A DNA stretch of 64,000 nt, from the NCBI GenBank assembly GCA_022564295.1, contig JADFLR010000003.1:1-64000 (forward strand). Direction: 5' to 3'. This DNA comes from Bacteroidota bacterium. GTDB lineage: Bacteria; Bacteroidota; Ignavibacteria; Ignavibacteriales; Ignavibacteriaceae. Numbering within the stretch: the stretch's first letter is position 1; each line of letters begins with the position of its first letter. Shown piece after piece: positions 28,719-36,916 of this stretch. The notes beneath the pieces are model-generated. The model did not search any database. It saw only the letters and a list, made by a program, of their open reading frames with translations, and was not told the origin of the DNA. A program made the translations under genes and the position numbers.

Positions 28719-28924
28719 GAAAACGTTGGATCCTTAATTATTTTAAACTGTTATTTTACTGATTTGGAAATTCAAATTATCTTTAGAAGAATATATATTC
28801 TAATATAAAAATCGGCAATCCTAAAGTAATCTTTTCATCCAAAAAATAAACAACTGATATGGAGCAAATAATAATAATTATTAACAATTTAACACTTTAT
28901 TATAGATAAAGACAAAACTGATAT

Positions 28925-29135
28925 TTACGATTCCATCCGTATGGGCATCCCGATACGGCGGGACTGTGTCCGTACAATTTTCAGTTTATGATATTTTAAG
29001 AAATGAATTTGCTGAAACAAAGAAGATGGTGCTCTTGAAATAATTATGTTAGTCTGAGCCTTGCCTGCCCCGCCCTGGCGCTGGGTCGAAGAATGCCTTT
29101 CACACTTCGACAAGCTCAGTGTGACGGCATATAAA
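28925..29135. repeat. Intergenic block with dispersed palindromic repeats
   Basis: The 487-base gap between the barrel gene and trmB holds no gene I can support. It contains several short inverted repeats: GCATCCCGATACGGCGGGA near 28946, a GCCTTGCCTGCCCCGCC stretch near 29059, and CACTTCGACAAGCTCAGTGTG near 29102. The last two are more GC-rich than their surroundings and look like the same general repeat class as those at 549-623. An open frame across it (minus strand, 78 codons) is composed of these repeats and is not believed. Confidence 0.45.
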
Positions 29136-29175
29136 AACGAGGAGGATGTAAAAATCATCAAATGATATACTTATT

Positions 29176-29204
29176 GCCTGCGCTCTTACCAAATGAGTGC
29201 AGGC
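29176..29204. terminator. Hairpin at the 3' end of trmB
   Basis: GCCTGCGCTCTTA and TGAGTGCAGGC form a stem of about 10 bp around a short loop, directly next to the trmB stop codon. On the plus strand it is followed by TTTAATTTT, on the minus strand by a weak AT stretch. It may act as a terminator or mRNA end stabiliser. Confidence 0.4.
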
Positions 29205-29205
29205 T

Positions 29206-29850
29206 TTAATTTTCAAACCCAAAACAGATGTACTTTATTTCTTTCCCCTCTTCCAAATATTGCTTTTCATATTTTGTTTTAATTGTATGATGATGATCAA
29301 AACCTTGTTCGGCATAAAGGTTTGAAGTTGCGAACTGAATTTTGCAATTTTCCTTGTTCAAAATATTTAAAGTATAATTAAATAGCTCTTCATTATCAGT
29401 TTTAAGGTGTCCTTTTGCTTTTTCAGTTACAATGTTTTTATAAATATTTAAAAAATTTTTATCAATAAGTCTTTTAAAACTTTTTCGCGGGTAATGCGGA
29501 TCAGGGAAAGGAATAAATATCTCTTCAACTTTTTCCTTACTAAATATTTCCGCTAACTTCTCCGCACCGCTTATAAGAAACGCAGCATTTTTCAAATTAA
29601 GTTTATTTGCTTCTTCAGCAGCGGCATAAATACGGGCACCTTTATAATCAATCCCAATAAAGTTTCTTTCAGGATACATTTTAGCTAATTCAATCGAGTA
29701 ATCTCCATGTCCACATCCGATCTCTAAAGTAAACGGTTTCCTGTTGCCGAAGTAGTAATTTAACAGCTCTTCAACATTTTCATTCTCCCTACTGAAAACA
29801 TTTGGAAACCTGTATACATCCTTCAATCGTTTTAGTTTTTTTCTGCTCAT
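29206..29850 (-). CDS. trmB: tRNA (guanine-N7-)-methyltransferase
   Basis: SAM-dependent enzyme that makes m7G46 in tRNA. The 214-residue protein has motif I LEIGCGHGDYSIELA, the family motif IPFPDPHYPRKSFKRL (normally PDPWPKKRH), the EANKLNLKNAAF region and a C-terminal HHTIKTKYEKQYLEEG stretch that matches the TrmB T-x-Y/F-E ending. The start ATG gives a basic N-terminal MSRKKLKRL as usual. It is monocistronic. Confidence 0.9.
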   Translation of the reverse strand: MSRKKLKRLKDVYRFPNVFSRENENVEELLNYYFGNRKPFTLEIGCGHGDYSIELAKMYPERNFIGIDYKGARIYAAAEEANKLNLKNAAFLISGAEKLAEIFSKEKVEEIFIPFPDPHYPRKSFKRLIDKNFLNIYKNIVTEKAKGHLKTDNEELFNYTLNILNKENCKIQFATSNLYAEQGFDHHHTIKTKYEKQYLEEGKEIKYICFGFEN

Positions 29851-30051
29851 TAAAATATATGTGGATAATAATTTTGGAAGCTAAAATACTTATTTGATAA
29901 TAATTATCAGATTAATGATTACAGTAATTTATATAAGATTGTTCTATGTGATATTAAAAACACCACATTTAATTCAATTGAAGAAATAGCCAATTGCTCA
30001 TTAATAAAACCCTTTAAAACTTCTTGCTTTACTAATTTTTTCAACTTAAAT

Positions 30052-30059
30052 TATATTTG
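30052..30059 (+). promoter_or_regulatory. Possible Bacteroidota-type -7 promoter box
   Basis: TATATTTG fits the Bacteroidota primary-sigma consensus TAnnTTTG and lies 46 bases before the ACT-domain gene. A TTG at 30024 is somewhat too far for the usual -33 element, so the call rests mainly on the -7 box. The window encodes a matching type of primary sigma factor. Confidence 0.3.
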
Positions 30060-30105
30060 AAGACAATTTATTCTATATTTAATTAATATATCAGAGGAGG
30101 AAATA

Positions 30106-30519
30106 ATGGCAATCAAAATTAGAAAATCGGAGTACTTCTATACTTCTGTTTTAGACCAACCGGGGGAAGCGTATAAATTACTTGAGCAGCTTGAAAGCAT
30201 AGGAGTAGACATCCTGGCATTCACGGCAATACCAATGAGTCCGGAACGCACTCAATTCACAATCTTCCCTGAGGATACAAATAATTTACAGCAAGCAGCG
30301 GAGAAAGCCGGATTCACCATAGACGGTCCTCATCCTGCAATACTTGTACAGGGAGATGACGAGCTTGGAGCATTAACAGGTATTCATAAAAAGCTTTACC
30401 AGGCAAATGTTAATGTTTATGCTTCAAGCGGTGTTACAGATGGTAAAGGAAGTTTTGGTTATGTGCTATATATAAAACCCGAGGAATATGAAAGAGCAGC
30501 ATTGGCTTTAAATATTTGA
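30106..30519 (+). CDS. Tandem ACT-domain protein
   Basis: A 137-residue soluble protein made of two ACT-like halves: residues 1-68 (YTSVLDQPGEAYKLLEQLESIGVDI) and 70-137 (HPAILVQGDDELGALTGIHKKLYQANVNVYA...GYVLYI). ACT domains bind amino acids and regulate enzymes. No enzyme domain is attached, so it probably acts as a stand-alone sensor or binding protein. A strong GAGGAGGAAATA ribosome-binding site precedes the ATG. A broken AraC-type relic follows downstream. Confidence 0.72.
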   Translation: MAIKIRKSEYFYTSVLDQPGEAYKLLEQLESIGVDILAFTAIPMSPERTQFTIFPEDTNNLQQAAEKAGFTIDGPHPAILVQGDDELGALTGIHKKLYQANVNVYASSGVTDGKGSFGYVLYIKPEEYERAALALNI

Positions 30520-30543
30520 TTTTTTCTTTTTAATTGAAATTAT

Positions 30544-30639
30544 AAGCCAATTGAAATTGCAGAGAAAGTTGGTTATTCTTCCGAAGCATCATTTAACGGA
30601 GTATTAAATAACAATTCAGACTCAATCCAGGTAAGATGA
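30544..30639 (+). pseudogene. Relic of an AraC-type helix-turn-helix
   Basis: An open 31-codon stretch with no start reads KPIEIAEKVGYSSEASFNGV and continues to VR and stop. This is the second helix-turn-helix of AraC regulators (IAxxVGYxSxxxFxRxFK), diverged at the end. Nothing matching the rest of an AraC protein is seen upstream. Confidence 0.65.
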
Positions 30640-30768
30640 GAAGAGCATTACCGTTATCATAATTATTAAAGCTATAGGGCACTTTAAATAGTTTAGTATT
30701 TTTCACAATTAAACTTTACTATTAATCCGTTAACTAAAGTTATTCCACTGTTATCCGTGCAAAAAGTT

Positions 30769-31317
30769 ATGAAAAAGAGATTGCTACTTCCTTTGTTTAT
30801 CTTATTACTCTTTGCTCTATTACTTTTTCGGTGCAGTGATTCTATAATTATACCTGAGAACGAAAATAATCTTATCCCCAATCCTTCGTTCGAAGAAAAT
30901 GGTGATTCATCTTTAGCTAATTGGTTTGTTAATATTCCTTCATCTGTTAATTTCACAAACAATACACCACCAAACGGAGGGAATTGGGCAATCACCATCG
31001 ATGTGCTGTGGGGAAGTGGAAATGATGTTATTTCCACCGTCAAAATTCCGGAAGGAATACACATTTATAAATTTTCTTTCTGGTCTAAATTTGACACTAC
31101 TGCTGGCGATGCGGAATTATTATTTATAACAACTGATTCTGTTTATAGTATTAATCGTGTTCAGGTAAATAGTAATGACTGGATGAACTATTCAGTATCA
31201 GATACAATTACTTCAAATTCCAATGATAGCTTAATGGTGAAATTGTCGGGAGGATTTTCACATATCACCCCTGGAAAAACATATTTCGATATCTGCATAC
31301 TCGAACTTTTAGAATAA
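30769..31317 (+). CDS. Lipoprotein with a carbohydrate-binding-module-like domain
   Basis: A 182-residue lipoprotein. Signal sequence MKKRLLLPLFILLLFALLLFRC gives a lipobox ending at Cys near residue 22. The mature part begins NLIPNPSFEENGDSSLANWF and continues as a jelly-roll of the CBM4/9 galactose-binding-like type (NPSFE...W motif is typical). It may bind glycans at the cell surface; no catalytic domain is attached. I use ATG 30769, since the longer frame needs a GTG and adds only four residues. Confidence 0.6.
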   Translation: MKKRLLLPLFILLLFALLLFRCSDSIIIPENENNLIPNPSFEENGDSSLANWFVNIPSSVNFTNNTPPNGGNWAITIDVLWGSGNDVISTVKIPEGIHIYKFSFWSKFDTTAGDAELLFITTDSVYSINRVQVNSNDWMNYSVSDTITSNSNDSLMVKLSGGFSHITPGKTYFDICILELLE

Positions 31318-31372
31318 TTCAACAAATCATTAACTTTACATTTCCATTATTAAATAAACATAAAATGTTTTT

Positions 31373-31816
31373 ATGCACAGAACTACATTAATATTTGTTG
31401 TTCTATTCATTTTCATTTCGTTTACTACTTTTGCCCAGATGACGGAAGAAGAATATAACTCTAAAAAGGAATCACTTACTTTTCAAAAAAAAGAACTGAA
31501 AAGGGAGATTGAAACGCTAAAAACAGAAATCAAAAGTTTTCAAAATCGTATTCCTGAATTAGAACAGGAAATAATAACAGCATTCCGTGAATTATACGTT
31601 CTAAAATACGATGAAGAAATTGAACAGCGTATTGCATCCAAACGAATCTGGAAAGGGATGACTGATGAAATGGTACGAGATGGCTGGGGAGAACCGGATA
31701 AGATTGATAGAAATGTAGAGAAGTGGGGAGTATTTGAACAGTGGAATTACGGTAACATTATTTTCTTTTTCAGGGATGGAAATCTAACAGACTGGGAAGA
31801 AGGAAGGATAGAATAA
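31373..31816 (+). CDS. Exported coiled-coil protein with SmpA/OmlA-like domain
   Basis: A 147-residue protein: signal peptide (residues 1-21, ending TTFAQ), a coiled coil of about 45 residues (QKKELKREIETLKTEIKSF), and a C-terminal SmpA-like fold (IWKGMTDEMVRDGWGEPDKID...WNYGNIIFFFRDGNLTDWEE). SmpA/BamE-type domains mediate protein contacts in the envelope. It is separated by three bases from asparagine synthase, but a functional link is unlikely. A second, altered copy of its 3' end lies at 33556-33652, on the far side of asnB. Confidence 0.65.
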   Translation: MHRTTLIFVVLFIFISFTTFAQMTEEEYNSKKESLTFQKKELKREIETLKTEIKSFQNRIPELEQEIITAFRELYVLKYDEEIEQRIASKRIWKGMTDEMVRDGWGEPDKIDRNVEKWGVFEQWNYGNIIFFFRDGNLTDWEEGRIE

Positions 31817-31819
31817 ATT

Positions 31820-33484
31820 ATGTGTTCAATACTTGCAATACTCGATATAAAATCAGATGTGACTACGCTTCGTAAGCAAGCGTTGCAAATGTCAAAGTTA
31901 CAGCGTCATCGCGGACCTGATTGGTCTGGAATGTATGCGAACGACAAGGTGATAATGGCTCACGAACGTCTCTCTATCGTAGATATTGAACATGGCTCCC
32001 AACCGATATACAGTAAAGATGGTGAACTTGTACTTGCAGTAAACGGAGAAATTTACAATCACAAAGAACTTGAAGATGCCTTAACAATTAAATATTCCTT
32101 TCAGACTAAATCCGACTGTGAAGTTATTAATGCTCTTTACAGGGAAAAAGGTACGGAATTTTTAGATGAGCTTAACGGTATTTTTTCATTTGTATTATAT
32201 GATAATAAATCAAAATCCTATCTTATTGCAAGAGATCACATAGGCATCGTACCATTATATACCGGTTACGATGAGCACGGCAATTTTTATATTGCATCTG
32301 AAATGAAAGCAATAATCAATGTATGCAAAACTATCAAGGAATTTCCACCAGGACATTATCTTTTTAGTAAGGAAGGAAAATTAAAACGTTATTATAAACG
32401 CAGCTGGAATGATTTTTCGAATGTTAAGAACAATAAAACAGACAAAAAATTATTAAAACGTGGATTGGAGGAAGCTGTGCATCGTCAGTTGATGTCAGAT
32501 GTCCCGTATGGTTTACTGCTCTCCGGCGGTTTAGATTCCTCCATTATTGCAGCAATTGTAAAGAAATTTGCTCAACGAAGAATTGAATCAAATGATCTTC
32601 GCGATGCATGGTGGCCCAAACTACATACTTTTGCCATAGGATTAGAAGGCTCACCCGATCTTACAGCCGCACGAGTAGTTGCTGAACATATCGATTCAGT
32701 GCATCACGAATTTAAATTTACTATTCAGGAAGGATTAGATGCACTGAGTGATGTTATATATCATATAGAAACCTACGATGTAACATCAATCAGAGCTTCC
32801 ACACCAATGTATTTAATTGCACGCAAGATAAAATCAATGGGGGTGAAAATGATTTTATCCGGTGAAGGTGCAGATGAAATTTTTGGTGGATATCTATACT
32901 TCCATAAAGCGCCTAATGCAGAAGCGCTGCATATAGAAACAGTACGTAAGCTGCAGCAACTGCACTGGTTCGATTGTTTGAGAGCAAACAAATCAATGGC
33001 ATCCTGGGGAGTAGAAGCCAGGGTTCCGTTTTTAGATAAAGAATTTATTGATATTGCAATGAATATAAATCCGGCAGATAAATTAGTGACAAACGGTAAG
33101 ATGGAAAAACAATTACTCCGGGAAGCATTTTCCGATTACTTGCCAGAGAGTGTATTGTGGAGACAAAAAGAACAATTTTCAGACGGAGTTGGATATAACT
33201 GGATTGATACATTAAAAAAAGTATCTGAAGAGGAGATAACCGACAGCGAGATGGAAAATGCGCATTTTAAATTTCCTATTAACACGCCGCAATCAAAGGA
33301 AGCGTATTACTTCAGGCAAATATTCGCTGAACACTTCCCTACCGATTCTGCAGCTTCTTGTGTTCCTGGAGGACCTTCAGTAGCATGCAGCACTCCTGAG
33401 GCACTGGCTTGGGATAAATCACTAAATAATGTGATCGATCCCTCCGGCAGGGCTGTGCAAAATGTTCATAAAGAAAGCTATTAA
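31820..33484 (+). CDS. asnB: Asparagine synthase (glutamine-hydrolysing), class B
   Basis: A 554-residue AsnB of the E. coli type. The glutaminase nucleophile is Cys2 (MCSILAI), followed by RHRGPDWSG and HERLSIVD. The synthetase domain carries the PP-loop LLSGGLDSSIIAAI and LSGEGADEIFGGY, and WGVEARVPFLDKEF. The C-terminus shows the family ending AWDKSLNNVIDPSGRA. It makes asparagine from aspartate, glutamine and ATP. The gene is flanked on both sides by copies of the 3' end of the SmpA-like gene, as if it had been inserted there. Confidence 0.93.
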   Translation: MCSILAILDIKSDVTTLRKQALQMSKLQRHRGPDWSGMYANDKVIMAHERLSIVDIEHGSQPIYSKDGELVLAVNGEIYNHKELEDALTIKYSFQTKSDCEVINALYREKGTEFLDELNGIFSFVLYDNKSKSYLIARDHIGIVPLYTGYDEHGNFYIASEMKAIINVCKTIKEFPPGHYLFSKEGKLKRYYKRSWNDFSNVKNNKTDKKLLKRGLEEAVHRQLMSDVPYGLLLSGGLDSSIIAAIVKKFAQRRIESNDLRDAWWPKLHTFAIGLEGSPDLTAARVVAEHIDSVHHEFKFTIQEGLDALSDVIYHIETYDVTSIRASTPMYLIARKIKSMGVKMILSGEGADEIFGGYLYFHKAPNAEALHIETVRKLQQLHWFDCLRANKSMASWGVEARVPFLDKEFIDIAMNINPADKLVTNGKMEKQLLREAFSDYLPESVLWRQKEQFSDGVGYNWIDTLKKVSEEEITDSEMENAHFKFPINTPQSKEAYYFRQIFAEHFPTDSAASCVPGGPSVACSTPEALAWDKSLNNVIDPSGRAVQNVHKESY

Positions 33485-33508
33485 CCGGTTTATTTTCTAA
33501 CAAATATC

Positions 33509-33652
33509 AAGTAATTGAAGAATTTATTGGGGGAGTAAATCCTAAAACGGAAGTGGGAAGTATTTAAACAGTGGAATAACGGTAACATTACTTTCTTTTT
33601 CAGAGACGGAAAATTGACTGATTGGGAAGAACAGTCGCAACAGAATAAATAA
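33509..33652 (+). pseudogene. Chimeric relic of cupin and SmpA-like gene fragments
   Basis: The first part (33509-33565) matches the cupin gene at 35451-35511 (AAGTAATTGAAGAATTTAT; VIEEFIG..N.KTEV). The second part (33556-33652) matches the 3' end of the SmpA-like gene (F.QWN.GNI.FFFRDG.LTDWEE, then stop). The switch happens at a short sequence found in both parents, close to GAAGTGGxxAGTATT. The two fragments are in different frames. No start is present. Confidence 0.8.
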
Positions 33653-33739
33653 CAGTTGATTTTCTTTACTTAATTTATCAATTTGATATATGAATCATTT
33701 CTTGCTTCTATACCGCAAATAAGATTACTTCAATAATAA

Positions 33740-35356
33740 ATGCTGGGAAAAAATAAAACGGTTCTGTTTCTCTTTATCAGTGTAGCTGCAGTTTTTATAA
33801 TCCATGCGCTCTATCTATCTACCATTGCTGAAGATGCGTTTATAAGTTTTCGCTATGCAAAAAATTTGGCGGCAGGTAACGGTCTTGTTTGGAATGCAGG
33901 AGAAACACCGGTTGAAGGATATACTAATTTTTTATGGATACTTATCTCTTCCATCATTTTGTCTGCTGGTTTAAATCTTCTAATATCCTCACAAGTAATA
34001 GGATTATTTGCAAGTACAATTTTATTGATATATGTATATCTCTTCTGTAAAAGGATTTTAGGATTCAATAAATACACTTCAATTTTACCCTCTTTATTTT
34101 TAGCTTTTTCGGGTCCATTCGCAACGTGGGCAACAAGCGGGATGGAAACAAATTTTTTCACATTATTTGTGTTTGCAAGCTTTTACCATTTAATATTCTA
34201 CTGGCAATATCAAAAAACAGGTTCGATAATTTTTTCTTTATTTCTGATTATGATTGCAACATTAACAAGACCTGAGGGATTTGGAATTTTTTTAATTCTT
34301 GTATCATTTCATTTATACCATCAGTTTAAAGAAACAAAATCTAAAGGAATTCACAGCAGTATAATTTTCATTTTGATCTTCTATATTTTTCCGATACTTA
34401 TCTACTTTTTCTGGCGTTACTCTTACTTCGGTTATATTCTCCCTCTAACATTTTATGCAAAAACCGGTGGGACTGTTTATCAATGGTTACGAGGATTAAA
34501 ATATTTATTTTTCTTTTCGTTTCATTTTTTAGTACCATTAATTCCGATTGTTCTCGTATATCTTTTTATTAAAATTGATCACATTAAGTTATCTGGGATC
34601 TTTAAAACAAAAAAGAGTAATACAGAGATCAATATCTTCAGTTTTAAATTATGCACAATACTTTGTCTACTTTATACTTTTTATATTGTCCTTGTCGGAG
34701 GAGATTACATGACTATGTACAGGTTTTTCGTTCCAATATTACCATTTATTTATTTGTTAATTGGTATAGTTTTAAACTCAATAATCAAATATTCATTCAA
34801 CACGAATAAACAAAAATTATTAACCTCAACATTAATACTGGTTGCTTTAGGTGGAACCGTTCTACAATCAACCCCGTTAGAAAAAATTCTCTTTGTAAAA
34901 CCGTCTATTACACATGGCGAATACCAGGGAGTGCTCACAGAAAGATGGAATACAAACCGACTCACTCTTATCGGACATTTTTTTAATAAGTACAAAAATA
35001 GTGAGGAAGAATCACTTGCAACAGATGCTATTGGTGCAATATCATTTTATTCAAACATGAAAATTTACGGGCTGCATGGTTTGGTTGATCCTTACATAGC
35101 CAGAAAAGAAACGAAAATTATAGGCAAAGGATTTCCGGGACATGAGAAATTTGCTTTGATCTATATTTTATCCAAGCAGCCAAAATATTTTATGTTCAGT
35201 CGTGAACTTACTGAAGAGCCGCTCAGCTATCCAATATATTCTGTGGAAGTAAATAAAGTATTGAAATCTGAGTATAGAGTGGTATCAAAATGGCTTGAAG
35301 ATAAGCAAAATAATGAAGCAGGTTACTTTACCTTTTTAGAACGAATCGATCAATAA
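33740..35356 (+). CDS. GT-C family membrane glycosyltransferase
   Basis: A 538-residue protein with about 10-12 transmembrane segments. The first periplasmic loop has EDAFISFRYAKNLAAGNGLVW and PVEGYTNFLW, the acidic-residue and loop pattern of ArnT/AftB-like lipid-linked sugar transferases; TSGMETNFFTLF and TRPEGFGIFL are also family features. The C-terminal 130 residues are soluble and probably extracytoplasmic. Acceptor and donor are unknown. It starts 88 bases after the chimeric relic and ends 15 bases before the cupin gene. Confidence 0.78.
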   Translation: MLGKNKTVLFLFISVAAVFIIHALYLSTIAEDAFISFRYAKNLAAGNGLVWNAGETPVEGYTNFLWILISSIILSAGLNLLISSQVIGLFASTILLIYVYLFCKRILGFNKYTSILPSLFLAFSGPFATWATSGMETNFFTLFVFASFYHLIFYWQYQKTGSIIFSLFLIMIATLTRPEGFGIFLILVSFHLYHQFKETKSKGIHSSIIFILIFYIFPILIYFFWRYSYFGYILPLTFYAKTGGTVYQWLRGLKYLFFFSFHFLVPLIPIVLVYLFIKIDHIKLSGIFKTKKSNTEINIFSFKLCTILCLLYTFYIVLVGGDYMTMYRFFVPILPFIYLLIGIVLNSIIKYSFNTNKQKLLTSTLILVALGGTVLQSTPLEKILFVKPSITHGEYQGVLTERWNTNRLTLIGHFFNKYKNSEEESLATDAIGAISFYSNMKIYGLHGLVDPYIARKETKIIGKGFPGHEKFALIYILSKQPKYFMFSRELTEEPLSYPIYSVEVNKVLKSEYRVVSKWLEDKQNNEAGYFTFLERIDQ

Positions 35357-35371
35357 AATTGGAAATACAAA

Positions 35372-35761
35372 ATGGTAACATTTATTAAATCTCCTTCCAT
35401 AATTGAAGCTGCGGGGAACCCGTCAGGGCCGGACCTCGACGGCAAACCCAAAGTAATTGAAGAATTTATCGGCAGAGTAAATTCTAAAACGGAAGTGGTA
35501 AGTATTGCAAAAATGAAAAGTCCCGCCGGTTGGATTGAGCCAGGGCAAACTCCGGTATTCGATGAATACACAATAGTTTTAAAAGGAACATTGCGGGTTG
35601 AATCAAAAGGTAAAACAACTGATGTAAAACAAGGTGAGGCTATCATTGCACATAAGGGAGAATGGGTAAGGTACAGTTCTCCCCTGCCTGAAGGCGCAGA
35701 ATATATTGCTGTCTGTCTTCCCGCATTTTCTCCTGAAATTGTACATCGGAATAAAGAATAA
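35372..35761 (+). CDS. Cupin-domain protein
   Basis: A 129-residue single-domain cupin. The second cupin motif is visible as GTLRVESKGKTTDVKQGEAIIAHKG, with barrel strands around PVFDEYTIVLKG. Metal ligands are not the canonical HxH (it reads FDEYT), so metal binding is uncertain. Related stand-alone cupins occur in ethanolamine and sugar metabolism or as anti-sigma partners. The gene lies 15 bases after the glycosyltransferase and probably shares its transcript. A fragment of it is duplicated at 33509-33565. Confidence 0.7.
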   Translation: MVTFIKSPSIIEAAGNPSGPDLDGKPKVIEEFIGRVNSKTEVVSIAKMKSPAGWIEPGQTPVFDEYTIVLKGTLRVESKGKTTDVKQGEAIIAHKGEWVRYSSPLPEGAEYIAVCLPAFSPEIVHRNKE

Positions 35762-35958
35762 AATATAACAACAGATATTCCAATTAAAAACTGGATTTAT
35801 GATATTTTTGCATTTGAAGTCGTTTTTAAAGATTATATTAAGGCAATCACATTAGTAAAACCAAACATATTATGTAGATTTTAATCCGCTCCATTTTTTG
35901 CAAAATTGTTTCAAACCTTCAAGTACAAATAATATTACTTGATGAATTCCTGCCTTTT

Positions 35959-36160
35959 ATTCCAACCAATTCAGCACAATATTTGGAATGCAAAAATGAT
36001 GATGTCTGATCATCTCCTCCCATAATCTGATCACTCCTGTCTTGTGCAGAAGCCTCCTATAGTGGTCAGATTAGGCAGTCGGGTAAAATTGGTAATACTG
36101 TAGAAGTCCTCCTCACTTTATTCTCATTACTAATGAACCCGGCTGTCTGTTTTTATTTTC
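35959..36160 (+). ncRNA. Candidate structured small RNA with C-rich loops and terminator
   Basis: The 421-base gap after the cupin gene has a run of hairpins. Stem one: ATTCCAA/TTGGAAT near 35960-35990. Stem two: TCTGATCACT (36026) with AGTGGTCAGA (36061), 10 bp. Stem three: GGCAGTCGGGT (36074) with ACCCGGCTGTC (36137), extended by ATTGGTAAT (36088) with ATTACTAAT (36126). TGTTTTTATTTT follows. The non-Watson-Crick pairs are G-U only if the plus strand is transcribed. CCTCC, complementary to the Shine-Dalgarno core, occurs three times (near 36016, 36053, 36109), twice in loops that share TGyAGAAG. The 5' end and promoter are unknown. An extended terminator of the cupin gene is an alternative. 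Confidence 0.5.
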
Positions 36161-36182
36161 ATTCAACTCCTCAATAACAAAT

Positions 36183-36914
36183 CTACTTTGTTTTATTGCT
36201 TTCAGTTTCAAATAATTCATCCGGAAGACCTTGATTGACTTTATAGTTCGTATAGGTTATGTAAACCTTTCCCGTTGTACTATTTGATATTTTGTTACTA
36301 TCGTCATCATCATCCAACTGCCCATCCATTCCTCGCGGGAACATCATTCTGTCAACAGAAAATGTAAATTCCATTTGGGAAGGCAGTTCATAATGATCAT
36401 CACTTTTCTCATAAGTAAAATCGATTGTGAATGTTCCGGTTGGTTTCTTTGTTGATTCCACCCGGATGATCAAATTCCTGGTTTGATCGATCCAAAATGT
36501 GCTGAGAATAATATCGCCATCATTCCCCAATGGAATAATTTTTACAACAGATGTGGGAATATCTCGTATTGTATCTTCCCGCTCGTATAATGCTGTGTAT
36601 TTACCGCTTATCAAACCCAAAGGTGAAAAATCCAAACCCTGCCTTGGTAAAAGTGCAAATTTCTTTGACTCAACATGAATTTTATTCGGCTGCTTAAAAT
36701 AAAGTTTAGCTTCCGAATCAGGAACTTTTAAAAAATCCACATCAATTTTTACATGAATATCAACTTCATAATCCTCAATCTTTTTAAAAGCTTCTTTAAC
36801 TCCGTCTAATATTTCATCCGGGTCCTTACTCTGCGGAGAAAATTCACTCATAGTAATAAAGATCATCAAAGACAGTAAAACAAATTTTAGTTTTCTCATA
36901 CTTATCATCTGCAT
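36183..36914 (-). CDS. Exported LolA-like outer-membrane lipoprotein-sorting family protein
   Basis: A 243-residue secreted protein (alternative start ATG at 36899, MRKLKFVLLSLMIF, which begins the signal peptide cleanly). The mature part follows the LolA/LppX pattern: an early helix (DEILDGVKEAFKKIEDYEVDI), strands such as SEAKLYFKQPNKIHVES, and FWIDQTRNLIIRVE. An acidic run (QLDDDDDSN) sits near the end. It could carry lipids or lipoproteins across the periplasm. It is the last gene of a three-gene unit with an ABC exporter, two bases after the permease, so it may serve that transporter. Confidence 0.65.
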   Translation of the reverse strand: MQMISMRKLKFVLLSLMIFITMSEFSPQSKDPDEILDGVKEAFKKIEDYEVDIHVKIDVDFLKVPDSEAKLYFKQPNKIHVESKKFALLPRQGLDFSPLGLISGKYTALYEREDTIRDIPTSVVKIIPLGNDGDIILSTFWIDQTRNLIIRVESTKKPTGTFTIDFTYEKSDDHYELPSQMEFTFSVDRMMFPRGMDGQLDDDDDSNKISNSTTGKVYITYTNYKVNQGLPDELFETESNKTK

Positions 36915-36916
36915 TT

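Noticed and set aside
28925-29161. Minus-strand 78-codon ORF before trmB
   Set aside because: Its sequence is made of dispersed palindromic repeats (CTTCGACAAGCTCAG type); the protein has no coherent character.
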